Source: Bacteroidales bacterium
GTDB lineage: Bacteria; Bacteroidota; Bacteroidia; Bacteroidales; F082
DNA length: 64,000 nt
Assembly (NCBI GenBank): GCA_016284305.1
Contig: JAEEON010000044.1
Span: forward strand, 1-64,000
Direction of reading: 5' to 3'
Shown: positions 44,219 to 52,312 of the stretch, in pieces
How positions within the stretch are numbered: the first letter of the stretch is position 1
Layout of the letters: each line of letters starts with the position of its first letter
Notes under the pieces: generated by a model
What the model saw: only the letters and a program-made list of their open reading frames with translations
Told to the model about the DNA's origin: nothing
Database searches by the model: none
Translations under genes and position numbers: made by a program

Positions 44219-45367
44219 TTACTTGATAAGTTTCTTGACGAACTCGTAGTTCTTCAACAGTTTCTTGTCGAGCTTGTCTTTGCATCCGGAAGGCAGTTCG
44301 TTGAGTTTGGCGTCGAACTTCTTGACTTCCGATTCAAAGGCAGCTTTCTTTTCTGCTTTGGCGGCAGCGTCGCTAGCCAGTGACCAGTCGTTGACCAAGT
44401 TGTTGAGCTTGTTGGTCACGGTCTTGACTTCGGCATCCAATTTCTTGGTATCGCAGGAAGGTTGTGTGTTGTTGTTGTTATTATTGTAAGTCTCTTTCTT
44501 GCCCATATCCTCGATACGTCCGATGCAATCCATCAAGCTTTGGTAACTTCTTTGGATATCTTCGCAGTCAGCGTTTTTGAAACGGTTGAGGTCAATCACG
44601 TTGAACTCATTCATGACGAAGTCCTTGAAGCTCTTTTGCGTGCTGGGGCTTTTCTTGAGTTCGTTGAGTTTGTCTTCGGCAACTTGGAACAGAGCCTCAT
44701 ACTCTTGGATGGTTTGGATCATCTGCTCGGCATCCTTGCAGCGTTCCAACTTGATGGTGATGGTGATGTCGTCTGCCACGAATCCCAAGGTGCCTTTACG
44801 ACCGCTACGATCCATCGGGATGGGGTTGCGGAACTTCAAGGTAACGTTGCTGTTACCGGGATTCACCTTGAAACTCAGATCGAGTTCCATTTTGCCATCG
44901 AGGGGAACCATTTGGTGATCCAGTTCCTTTTTGACTCTTCTGGATGACTTCAGATCATATACGCCGCTGAAGGTCATGCCAGTAGCTTGGATTGAAGCAT
45001 TAAGGGTCTTGTTGGAGAAGTCGATGAAGCTTTCTTGGTCGGAATAGTTGAATGATTTGATCATCTTGACGCCATGGTTGCTCATATAGCTTCCAAGTTC
45101 GGCGAAGGCAACATCATGTTGGGGCAGCCACACCTTGTCGTAGTTTGAATTGATATTGGCGGCACCGCAGCGCACGAGCAGGGTCTCCGAAGCCTGGTCG
45201 AATTCGAACCTAAGGTTCATGCTTGCCTTAGGTACACGTTCGTTATAGCCAGGGATATCCACAGTCAGGTCAGTGGACTCTTCGGTGGAGACAGACACTT
45301 TATATTGGGCGAAAAGCATCGCCGGTACAAAAAGGATGGTTAGTAAGAATAATGCGATCTTTTTCAT
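44219..45367 (-). CDS. Exported T6SS-associated protein, paralogue of 30898-32037 (module B)
   Basis: 382 residues, signal peptide ending near AMLFAQ. Beta-rich first half; helical second half with conserved Cys in NADCEDIQ, PSCDTKK and SGCKDK at the positions seen in the module-A copy; Asn run in the linker near 300. No catalytic motif. Two copies, one per module, suggest a structural or regulatory periplasmic part. Confidence 0.55.
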   Translation of the reverse strand: MKKIALFLLTILFVPAMLFAQYKVSVSTEESTDLTVDIPGYNERVPKASMNLRFEFDQASETLLVRCGAANINSNYDKVWLPQHDVAFAELGSYMSNHGVKMIKSFNYSDQESFIDFSNKTLNASIQATGMTFSGVYDLKSSRRVKKELDHQMVPLDGKMELDLSFKVNPGNSNVTLKFRNPIPMDRSGRKGTLGFVADDITITIKLERCKDAEQMIQTIQEYEALFQVAEDKLNELKKSPSTQKSFKDFVMNEFNVIDLNRFKNADCEDIQRSYQSLMDCIGRIEDMGKKETYNNNNNNTQPSCDTKKLDAEVKTVTNKLNNLVNDWSLASDAAAKAEKKAAFESEVKKFDAKLNELPSGCKDKLDKKLLKNYEFVKKLIK

Positions 45368-45373
45368 GGCTTT

Positions 45374-45967
45374 TTAATTTTCGTTTCTGAGTTGTTCTAT
45401 CCAGCCGTTAGGTTCAGCTTGTTCAAGAACCCATTCGGCCACTTTGTTATCCTCCGGGTAAGGAGGTGTATTCAATGCATGGTATTTCTCATATTTCAAA
45501 TACAACATCACACGGTCAACATACCAAGCCAAGTCGGTAAAGGTGCCACAGGCCGGGGTGTTGAGGCAAACGCGACCGGCGAAGTCGCCGAAGAAGCGGA
45601 TGTTGGGATGCCAGGGGTGCGGTATCTCGTTGCCTTGGTCGTCCTTGGTGATGAACTTGAACTCGAGCTTGCTGTCCACTGCAGGATAGTTGTTCGGGAT
45701 GGTGATGTGCATCCTGAATTCATCGGCGCATATCGGCTTGCAGAGACCGTTCTCATCCGGTTCCTCCACATTGCAGAACGACTTCACCTTGAAGATGATC
45801 TCGTATTGAATTGGCAAGTTCTCGGGATTGCGCTTTCTGATGACATAGGTGATGTCGGGATCATCCTTGAAACGTTGGTCGATGGCCGACCATTCGTGCA
45901 TCAGACGGCGATTCCGTCCAACAAAACGGATTTGCTTGTACTGATCTATTTCTCTGGGCTGCTCCAT
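45374..45967 (-). CDS. E2-like ubiquitin-conjugating enzyme (UBC fold)
   Basis: 197 residues from ATG 45967; a GTG at 45991 would add eight. The UBC fold is recognisable: EFRMHITIPNNYPAVDSKLEF corresponds to the E2 strand-turn before the active site, His120-Pro121-Asn122 is the HPN motif, and Cys134 in GRVCLNT sits twelve residues after HPN (eight in UbcH5-type enzymes). A helix follows (FTDLAWYVDRVMLYL), then NTPPYPEDNKVAEW, which matches the DPLVPE-to-helix region of E2s. Extra cysteines lie upstream. It is directly downstream of a Ubl gene (33-nt gap) and upstream of the membrane genes. Expected to take Ubl from the E1 and deliver it alone or with the RING proteins. A catalytically dead UEV is unlikely because the Cys is present. 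Confidence 0.8.
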   Translation of the reverse strand: MEQPREIDQYKQIRFVGRNRRLMHEWSAIDQRFKDDPDITYVIRKRNPENLPIQYEIIFKVKSFCNVEEPDENGLCKPICADEFRMHITIPNNYPAVDSKLEFKFITKDDQGNEIPHPWHPNIRFFGDFAGRVCLNTPACGTFTDLAWYVDRVMLYLKYEKYHALNTPPYPEDNKVAEWVLEQAEPNGWIEQLRNEN

Positions 45968-46000
45968 ATCAAAAAGGGTTTGGCAAATCACTCCATCAAT

Positions 46001-46315
46001 TTAACCGGCAATAGGATCGGAGATCACTTCCAGAGTGTCGCCGGCCTTCACGTTATAGTCAAGCAGCGTCTTCTTGGTCTTGCCCACCTTGGGTTGCAAG
46101 ATGATGTCGCGTCCTGTCACCTCGTCCTTCTTGCCGAAGAAATACTCGGTGGGGACATAGTCAATCATCTCCGGCAAGTCGAAGATGCGTGTACCCGTGT
46201 TGTCCACTGCCTTACGCAAGTTGTTCATCAGAACTTCAAGATCTGTAGTGGGATCGGTAACTCTGAACTTGATCGTCTTGTTCTTGTACCTTAAGAATAA
46301 AAAGAAGTCTTCCAT
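46001..46315 (-). CDS. Ubiquitin-like protein with C-terminal Gly (module B)
   Basis: 104 residues, collinear with the module-A copy: hairpin FLFLRYKNKTIKFRVTDP, helix LEVLMNNLRKAVDNT, insert with EMIDYVPTEYFFGKKDE, then LLDYNVKAGDTLEVI like ubiquitin's LSDYNIQKESTLHLV, and end SDPIAG with Gly104 last. No internal Cys. It lies immediately upstream of the E2 gene. Internal Lys residues (several in 1-50) could allow chain formation. Inferred substrate of the E1/E2/JAMM set. Confidence 0.78.
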   Translation of the reverse strand: MEDFFLFLRYKNKTIKFRVTDPTTDLEVLMNNLRKAVDNTGTRIFDLPEMIDYVPTEYFFGKKDEVTGRDIILQPKVGKTKKTLLDYNVKAGDTLEVISDPIAG

Positions 46316-46349
46316 GGTCGATTATTTTTTTTGTTGTTATTGATTATTG

Positions 46350-47672
46350 TCATTGAATTACTAATTTCTGCACAGTAGGTTCAGCAATGCCATCGGAGAG
46401 GTGGCAGAAGTAGATGCCTTTGGCCAGACTGACGGTGATGGTGCTGTTACCGGGTTCCACGTGTTGACGGTGCAACAGCTTGCCCTCGAGGGAATAGATG
46501 CTCAGCTCAGCCACGTTTTGGCTTTGGTTGTTGATGACCAGGCCTTCGTTGGTGGAGGCTGGATTTGGCCAAATGTCAAATCCTCTGCTGCTATTGTTGA
46601 CGGTGTGAGGTGCGGTGAAAGCTCCACAGAACAGATTGCCATTGGCATCGGAGTTGTTGGAGACATATACCGTATATTCGCCGTTGTCCAAGCCACCCGA
46701 TTTGTAATAATATTGACCAGTAGCACCAGCGATCTTCTCGCCGTCCTTGTACCATTGGTATTTATATACATCGGCAGGATTGGGATAGATAAGGATGTAT
46801 TCCTTGCCATCATGCACTTTGGCCACAATGTTGTTCAGCTCGGTCACAAACGATTGGACGTTAACGTTCAACTCGTTCGTAACAGAACAACCCGTAGAGG
46901 TGTTCTCTACCACAACCGAGACTTTATGGGCACCTGGGGTGACCCAGAGCACCTTCACCTTGTGGTTGCTGGCCGTTACCGTGGCATTTTTGTCTGTCAC
47001 CGACCAGGTAAAGGAGCAATGGCTGTCTTTGGTAACACTATATTCGGCCTCCATCATCGTGCATGTACTGTTCTCCCCTGTCATCGTTGCGTCAGGCATG
47101 GGGTTTACAGTGATGGTGACGGGAGCACTTTCCGTGTACCCCATGGCGTTGGAAGCCCAAAACACCAGCGACCATTGGTTATATGACACGTCCAATGGCT
47201 GGTTTGTATATTCAATGAGTTCATCTTGTTGAGAGTTGGGTTTAAACAAGTACCAACCCTGACTGGTGGCATTGGTAACCTCAGGAACCGTCAAAGTAAG
47301 AGACTCACCATCGCAGATGGGAGCCGGCGCCACTACTTGTCCGTTGATGATGGGGCCATTGCCTCCAAAGACAGCCGAGACCACCACATTGAAGTTCGGC
47401 ATGATGAAGACGTTGTCTTCAATGGCTACCGTTTGCGACTGATGATCTTTACGATAGGCGGTCACTGAAACCACATGGTAATTGTTGTCAGGGACTGCAG
47501 TTACCATTACCCTTGCGCCTACCTGAACTTCACCTATGGGACGCACGTTGACCGATCCATGAGTGATGTATGGATCCACTTCAACCGTGTAAACATTCAG
47601 GCTGTCGGTCCCTTGCGCCATCAATGCTGTGGCGCCGAACAGAAGCATCAAAAACAGATAAAACTTTTTCAT
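46350..47672 (-). CDS. Exported multidomain protein with T9SS C-terminal sorting domain
   Basis: 440 residues: signal peptide (ATALMAQG); an InlB-type/MPNFNV repeat domain to about 105; Ig/PKD-like beta domains (APICDGESLTLTVPE, TMMEAEYSVTKDSHCSFTWS); and a C-terminal type IX secretion sorting domain (FDIWPNPASTNEGLVINNQ, ELSIYSLEGKLLHRQ, LAKGIYFCHLSDG, KLVIQ). T9SS cargo is moved across the outer membrane by a separate machine, so this is an odd member of a T6SS operon. It may be a surface partner of the system or a passenger insertion. Confidence 0.75.
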   Translation of the reverse strand: MKKFYLFLMLLFGATALMAQGTDSLNVYTVEVDPYITHGSVNVRPIGEVQVGARVMVTAVPDNNYHVVSVTAYRKDHQSQTVAIEDNVFIMPNFNVVVSAVFGGNGPIINGQVVAPAPICDGESLTLTVPEVTNATSQGWYLFKPNSQQDELIEYTNQPLDVSYNQWSLVFWASNAMGYTESAPVTITVNPMPDATMTGENSTCTMMEAEYSVTKDSHCSFTWSVTDKNATVTASNHKVKVLWVTPGAHKVSVVVENTSTGCSVTNELNVNVQSFVTELNNIVAKVHDGKEYILIYPNPADVYKYQWYKDGEKIAGATGQYYYKSGGLDNGEYTVYVSNNSDANGNLFCGAFTAPHTVNNSSRGFDIWPNPASTNEGLVINNQSQNVAELSIYSLEGKLLHRQHVEPGNSTITVSLAKGIYFCHLSDGIAEPTVQKLVIQ

Positions 47673-47725
47673 CGGATTATGTATTTTTTCAATTATTTCA
47701 ATATAAATATAGTTATCTTTGATAA

Positions 47726-48211
47726 TTATGAAATTTTTGTCAAATATAGTAATTCTTGGCCATTCAACGCATCAAGATCGAAATTAATTAATTTGACAAA
47801 GGCTTGTCTCAATTTCACAGGTCCTTCACCATCTTCTCGTTGGATATCGCACCCCACGCTCGCTGTAAGTTTCAAGTAAAGCACTCCATCATCGTCTTCC
47901 CCGTTTTCAGGCATAAGGTCATCAAGGAATAGCCATGTACGAGAATTACGAAACACTCGTTGAGTGTTGATTTTCAGTTCATTATAGAACTTCTCATCAA
48001 ACTCATCCCCTATTTCAGGATAAATTGCAACATGTTTTAAGTCATGAGCAGTGACAAGGTGGTCATAGGCATTCCGAATCACATTTTGGATTTCTTTGCG
48101 AATATAGCCTTGTTCATAATACCCCAGGCCAAAATCCATCTTCATCCGCAAGATAGGAAGATGCGGGAAGTAGTCGTAAAAACGTTCTTTTTTGTTGAAG
48201 ATATAGTTCAT
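47726..48211 (-). CDS. Small protein of unknown function (possible immunity protein)
   Basis: 161 residues from ATG 48211; a TTG at 48226 would add five. No signal peptide, TM or known domain. Mostly soluble, with acidic stretches (YPEIGDEFDEKF, PENGEDDDG) and a Leu-rich end. Three genes downstream of the zincin-like protein, 18 nt after the 165-residue gene. Position makes it a candidate immunity or chaperone protein. Not recognised. Confidence 0.5.
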   Translation of the reverse strand: MNYIFNKKERFYDYFPHLPILRMKMDFGLGYYEQGYIRKEIQNVIRNAYDHLVTAHDLKHVAIYPEIGDEFDEKFYNELKINTQRVFRNSRTWLFLDDLMPENGEDDDGVLYLKLTASVGCDIQREDGEGPVKLRQAFVKLINFDLDALNGQELLYLTKIS

Positions 48212-48229
48212 AGTCAATGAATTCAAGGT

Positions 48230-48727
48230 TTACTTAATGTTTTTTGATTCATGCTCGATGACTTCACCATTTATTGCATCCACAAGTATGGTTTCTCTGA
48301 CGCCATGAAGGGTTTTCATCACCGCCAGCCAAACCGGTTTCTTGTGTTCATCGTAGAATCGCGACAATTGTTGTATGTTCTCCAATCGGATTTCATTAGC
48401 GATCAAGATGCCTTTCAGTGCTTCCCATTTCAACGGGAATCCCTCATCCATATCCTTCTCTTCAATCACTTCTCCATCGGCGTTGTAGCTTTTCCAGGTT
48501 CCAATCATGATGTAGAAATCCTTAAGGAATTGTCCTTCAGTGGTCAAAGCAAGCGTTTCCGGGTCATAATTGTATTGTTTACAGACCATTTCAGGCGCAT
48601 CGGGGATGATTTGCTTTCCGTAGGAGTCATCGGTTTCGAAAAGCACGATGGTATTATGGCCATCGCGGAATACGCACTGACCGTGGGCAAAGTTCTGTTC
48701 GTAGGCAAAAAGGTCGAATCCGTTCAT
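48230..48727 (-). CDS. Small protein of unknown function next to zincin-like protein (possible immunity)
   Basis: 165 residues, no signal or TM. The C-terminal third (VWLAVMKTLHGVRETILVDAINGEVIEHE) looks like a compact alpha/beta segment. The gene starts 10 nt after the zincin-like gene, the usual place for a cognate immunity protein. No recognised family; the function is inferred from position only. Confidence 0.5.
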   Translation of the reverse strand: MNGFDLFAYEQNFAHGQCVFRDGHNTIVLFETDDSYGKQIIPDAPEMVCKQYNYDPETLALTTEGQFLKDFYIMIGTWKSYNADGEVIEEKDMDEGFPLKWEALKGILIANEIRLENIQQLSRFYDEHKKPVWLAVMKTLHGVRETILVDAINGEVIEHESKNIK

Positions 48728-48737
48728 CGCTAAATCA

Positions 48738-51146
48738 TCATTTGGGTGTTTTATGCTCCTCTATCATCGCCATTGTATAATCCTCCTTAAACCAGATGTG
48801 CTTCATCAGGGAAATGTATCCATAATAGGCGTCTATCCATTGGTCATAGCTCAATGAGTACCTTACATCACTGAGATCCATGATGTTGGTCGTACACCCG
48901 GCTTTAAAGGTGTATTTATTTTGGTTCAAGAAACGATGGCCTAGGTCCAATGACTTGAACAACTCATGGGCAACGGCATTGGCTTCCTTATGGTCGTTGA
49001 CTTCAATGGACTTTTGGAAGATCAAGGCACTCTCTTTTTGGGCAGGTAGCACATAACCATCAAAATAATTGAATCCATCATCGGTGCGCAAATGCCTGTC
49101 AATCAAATACACTCTCATGTGTTCCAACAATTCGTTATAAAAAGCAACGACACGTTGGTCGAGATAGGCAGGTAAAGTTGGTCTTTTTTCCTTACTAATC
49201 TGATCGCTAATAAAAGCCTTCTCCCCTTCGTTTTTGGCCGCGCAAGTATTAGTGAAGCGTTCAAACATGGGTATGGAGAATTCATCATCGAGATACATGT
49301 AAGAAATATCACCATAACTGGTGGTGCCCGTCACGATGTCAATTTCTTCCGCAGAGACATCATTTTGAATTTCTTGATCCCCACCCTCCGGTGTCCCTAC
49401 TAGACCATATTCGCTCTCCATGCCATATTGGTAATCATCATCCATATTCCTGATGATCACACCACATTGACCAAGCAATTCAATGAAGTGTTCATCTTTG
49501 AGCGACCAGGCATTCGAGCTTGAATTTTGTGGCTGTTGGTATTGGTAGCGGGAGACGGTAAAAGTGTCAATGTCCATTTTCCGTCCTGCCAGATTGATGT
49601 GAATGAAATCCAAGTCGAGCGGATTCGGCATGTCGAACACGACGACATTCAGTTGTCCGACGAGGACTCCTTCTTCCGAAAAGGCTTTGATGGTATGTTC
49701 GACGAAGCCCTCTGTCGAATCTTGTGTCCGCACGGATCCATCGATTTTGACTTTGACTGTTCCGTTTTGCGTCAGTTTTTCAGGGCTGACTTTCAGATTC
49801 TTATGAGATGACTCAAATCTTATTTTTTCGTATTCGCCCTCGATGGTCACTTGGATTTCAGCTTCGCTTTTCAGTCCTCGCCGTTTGTCTTTGCTGCTAA
49901 ATTCAATCAAGCTTAGGTAAGGGAAGAAATAATACTGCATCCCTTTGTCTTGGTCATTGGCAAACAGGAATTGGAATCCACGTCCATCGAAATAATCCTT
50001 CCAATAGGGCCTGATTAGGTCTTTTTCATCGGTGCCTTCCCAAACGGCTTGCACGATTTCTTCGCCGTTCACCGTCTCCTTTTCCACATCCAGATTTCCT
50101 TTCTTCCCCACGGCATTGAGAATGGTCACCGTTGCTTTGGTCAGTTCTTCCGTATTCGCTACCGTACCGAATGGGCACTCGGGGTCAAGCAATGCTTCAT
50201 CAACCCCTGCACTCGAGGCTTTTTTCTTGGCTTTATCATACCCCACACCCGATATGGTGACTTTAGGTTCGCTCGATTTCTTCTTTACAATTTCCTTGAA
50301 GTGATATAGCTTTAAATTCTCAAATTCAAGACATTGTGTTACTTCATCATCCCCTCTTTTCAAGAACAGCTCAAGCTTTTTATAGGAGCCAGGTTTCACC
50401 GAGACCATTGAAAAATGTTTATAGTCTTGAGTGAGTGCTGGTTCGATCATATTTTCATGAGCATAGATACGATCGATCAGGTTCTTGTCGAAGTTGTAGT
50501 TCTTGTACAGGGGTGAGGTCGTAATGGCATTTTTATCATTAGGGCCAAAGGTAACGATGAATCTATCGAGTTCGTCATAGATATGAAGATGTTTTACCTT
50601 CTCATCTTCATAATCGATCTTGAATAAATACGTCAGCTCTTTCTTTTTCTTTTTGTATGTGTAATAGAAGCTGACGCTCTTTTCTTTGGCTTTGTTTGGG
50701 ACATAATAGTAATAATAGAAGCTATCGCCATCGCGAACCACAGGGATCTGCAGTTTGCTATTAAAAAGATAATAAGTGCCGAAGGGGGAATCTTTGGCCA
50801 CAACGGGGAACAGTTTGTCATCTTGCTTTTTGATGACTTCATTCCTTTTCACTACTCGATCGTCCTCTTTGTAATAGTCCATGACGAGTTCATCGAGTTC
50901 GGCGCCGGTGTATTTGCCTATGCAGTCGTAATAGGAGGCGGCTTTCTTGCCGTTGTTGTCCACATCTTCCTTGAATGCGTCATCAGCGGTGCGGAACCAG
51001 TCGAAGCCATACTCCCCTTTCCAGCCATCCTTGGGCCAGAACTTGACGATGCATTTCTTCACTTCAGCATTGGACGATTGCGACGAATCGTTGCTATCGC
51101 CACCTGCTCCTGGAACAAAACCGACATTTTGTGCTACTCCTGTCAT
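48738..51146 (-). CDS. Large effector candidate with degenerate metzincin-like C-terminal domain
   Basis: 802 residues, no signal peptide, as expected of T6SS cargo. The N-terminal 450 residues are Lys/Tyr/Asp-rich with no recognised domain. The C-terminal domain (about 600-802) has the layout of metzincin metallopeptidases, HExxHxxGxxH followed by a Met-turn, but reads His727-Glu728-Leu-Phe-Lys731-Ser-Leu-Asp734-Leu-Gly-His737, so the second His and the Gly are replaced. The Met-turn NIMD (Met756) is intact. Only two of three zinc ligands remain, so it is either inactive, a repurposed binding domain, or uses another ligand. It follows vgrG, the PAAR-like gene and the Cys-rich gene and is followed by two small possible immunity genes. 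Confidence 0.6.
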   Translation of the reverse strand: MTGVAQNVGFVPGAGGDSNDSSQSSNAEVKKCIVKFWPKDGWKGEYGFDWFRTADDAFKEDVDNNGKKAASYYDCIGKYTGAELDELVMDYYKEDDRVVKRNEVIKKQDDKLFPVVAKDSPFGTYYLFNSKLQIPVVRDGDSFYYYYYVPNKAKEKSVSFYYTYKKKKKELTYLFKIDYEDEKVKHLHIYDELDRFIVTFGPNDKNAITTSPLYKNYNFDKNLIDRIYAHENMIEPALTQDYKHFSMVSVKPGSYKKLELFLKRGDDEVTQCLEFENLKLYHFKEIVKKKSSEPKVTISGVGYDKAKKKASSAGVDEALLDPECPFGTVANTEELTKATVTILNAVGKKGNLDVEKETVNGEEIVQAVWEGTDEKDLIRPYWKDYFDGRGFQFLFANDQDKGMQYYFFPYLSLIEFSSKDKRRGLKSEAEIQVTIEGEYEKIRFESSHKNLKVSPEKLTQNGTVKVKIDGSVRTQDSTEGFVEHTIKAFSEEGVLVGQLNVVVFDMPNPLDLDFIHINLAGRKMDIDTFTVSRYQYQQPQNSSSNAWSLKDEHFIELLGQCGVIIRNMDDDYQYGMESEYGLVGTPEGGDQEIQNDVSAEEIDIVTGTTSYGDISYMYLDDEFSIPMFERFTNTCAAKNEGEKAFISDQISKEKRPTLPAYLDQRVVAFYNELLEHMRVYLIDRHLRTDDGFNYFDGYVLPAQKESALIFQKSIEVNDHKEANAVAHELFKSLDLGHRFLNQNKYTFKAGCTTNIMDLSDVRYSLSYDQWIDAYYGYISLMKHIWFKEDYTMAMIEEHKTPK

Positions 51147-51149
51147 GGG

Positions 51150-52301
51150 TTATTCTTTATTGATTCTACACTCTTCATATTCCTCACATCCCAAGCCAAA
51201 GCAATTGAGGGTCAAGGCATCATAAACGGCTTGTGAAATCAATTCGGGATTGTATTTGGCCACGTCCTCCGGATGGGTCAGATACAGGTAATTGATTTGG
51301 ACGGTACGGTCGCGAAGCGGATTGCCCTCATCGAAAAGCGGTGTTTTGGCAAGACGACGCACACCAAGGCATTTCAGTCCGGTTGCTTTTGCAATACTAT
51401 GACTGATTCGACATGCGATGCACAGGGTGTAACGCTGTTGTTTGGTGAGAGGGGCTGCATAACTCGACGTGTTGAAGATCTTACGGTCGTTTTTGCCATC
51501 AGCACTGGCGACATAGGTGACTACCCCTTCGGTATAGGCATGGTCTGGAGCCACAGGTGCATAACATTCACAGGGTGCCATCAGACCTTTGAGGGTACAC
51601 ATTCCTTCAAAGGATGGACTTTGTTCGTTACGACAGGTGCCAGTCTCGCAGAAGCGACAGTCCGCAGCACTGAAGCGATGGGCCAAAACCAGTAAAGAGT
51701 CATTTTTAGGATCGGCGACATTGTACTTGGCGTTCAAGTCATAACAAGGTTCACCATCTTTGCGTTTGAAACAACGGCGATAGGCCTCCTCGTGGTATTG
51801 GCATTCGGTATCGTCATAACCGTCATTGGCAAAGCACACCAGTGGATTTCCATCGAGTTCCAGATTGCGTTCACAGATCGGAAGCTCACGTTCTCGGAAT
51901 GGGCAATGGTAGCCTTCGTCACGTTGTTTTAGCATTCCACCATAGCCACTCCAGTCACGGTTTAGGTGACAGTCCGGACCACATAGTTTCAACTTGTTGA
52001 CGACGCTTTCCACGTTTTTTTTCTTGAGTTTACGGACACATTTAGGTTCGTTACACTCGATGAAACGTACTGGGAACTCCTCTTTGTTTTCTTCGACACG
52101 TTGTCCTAGTCGATCCATCAACTGCTGGGAAAGTTTAGCTTCGGCCAAAACTATGGGAGGATCGCCGACAGTGAGGGTATATCCACGGTCATTGCATCCG
52201 TAATAGCCGCAATACTTGCACTTCTCCTCATCATATGCGGAAAGTGTCGTCGTGTTCACGAGCACCAGCTTGGGTGATATGTATTTAGGTTTATACTTCA
52301 T
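51150..52301 (-). CDS. Cysteine-rich protein of unknown function
   Basis: 383 residues from ATG 52301 (MKYKPKYIS), 11 nt after the DUF4280 gene; an upstream start at 52349 would overlap that gene by 37 nt. About 25 cysteines, many paired (CKYCGYYGC, CNEPKC, CGPDC, CRFCETGTC, CIAC, CFGLGC), plus several His. No signal peptide. Either a multi-zinc cytoplasmic protein or a disulfide-stabilised secreted one. Its place between the PAAR-like tip and the effector candidate suggests an adaptor or a second cargo. Family not recognised. Confidence 0.55.
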   Translation of the reverse strand: MKYKPKYISPKLVLVNTTTLSAYDEEKCKYCGYYGCNDRGYTLTVGDPPIVLAEAKLSQQLMDRLGQRVEENKEEFPVRFIECNEPKCVRKLKKKNVESVVNKLKLCGPDCHLNRDWSGYGGMLKQRDEGYHCPFRERELPICERNLELDGNPLVCFANDGYDDTECQYHEEAYRRCFKRKDGEPCYDLNAKYNVADPKNDSLLVLAHRFSAADCRFCETGTCRNEQSPSFEGMCTLKGLMAPCECYAPVAPDHAYTEGVVTYVASADGKNDRKIFNTSSYAAPLTKQQRYTLCIACRISHSIAKATGLKCLGVRRLAKTPLFDEGNPLRDRTVQINYLYLTHPEDVAKYNPELISQAVYDALTLNCFGLGCEEYEECRINKE

Positions 52302-52312
52302 TACGGCATCAG

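Noticed and set aside
47726..47760. Internal promoter for the T9SS-cargo gene (TATATTTG on the minus strand)
   Set aside because: No -33 at suitable spacing, and the element lies inside the preceding gene; too weak to list as a feature.
48738..51146. Active zinc metalloprotease toxin
   Set aside because: The middle zinc His is Lys731 in HExxH, so activity cannot be claimed; kept only as a degenerate zincin-like candidate.
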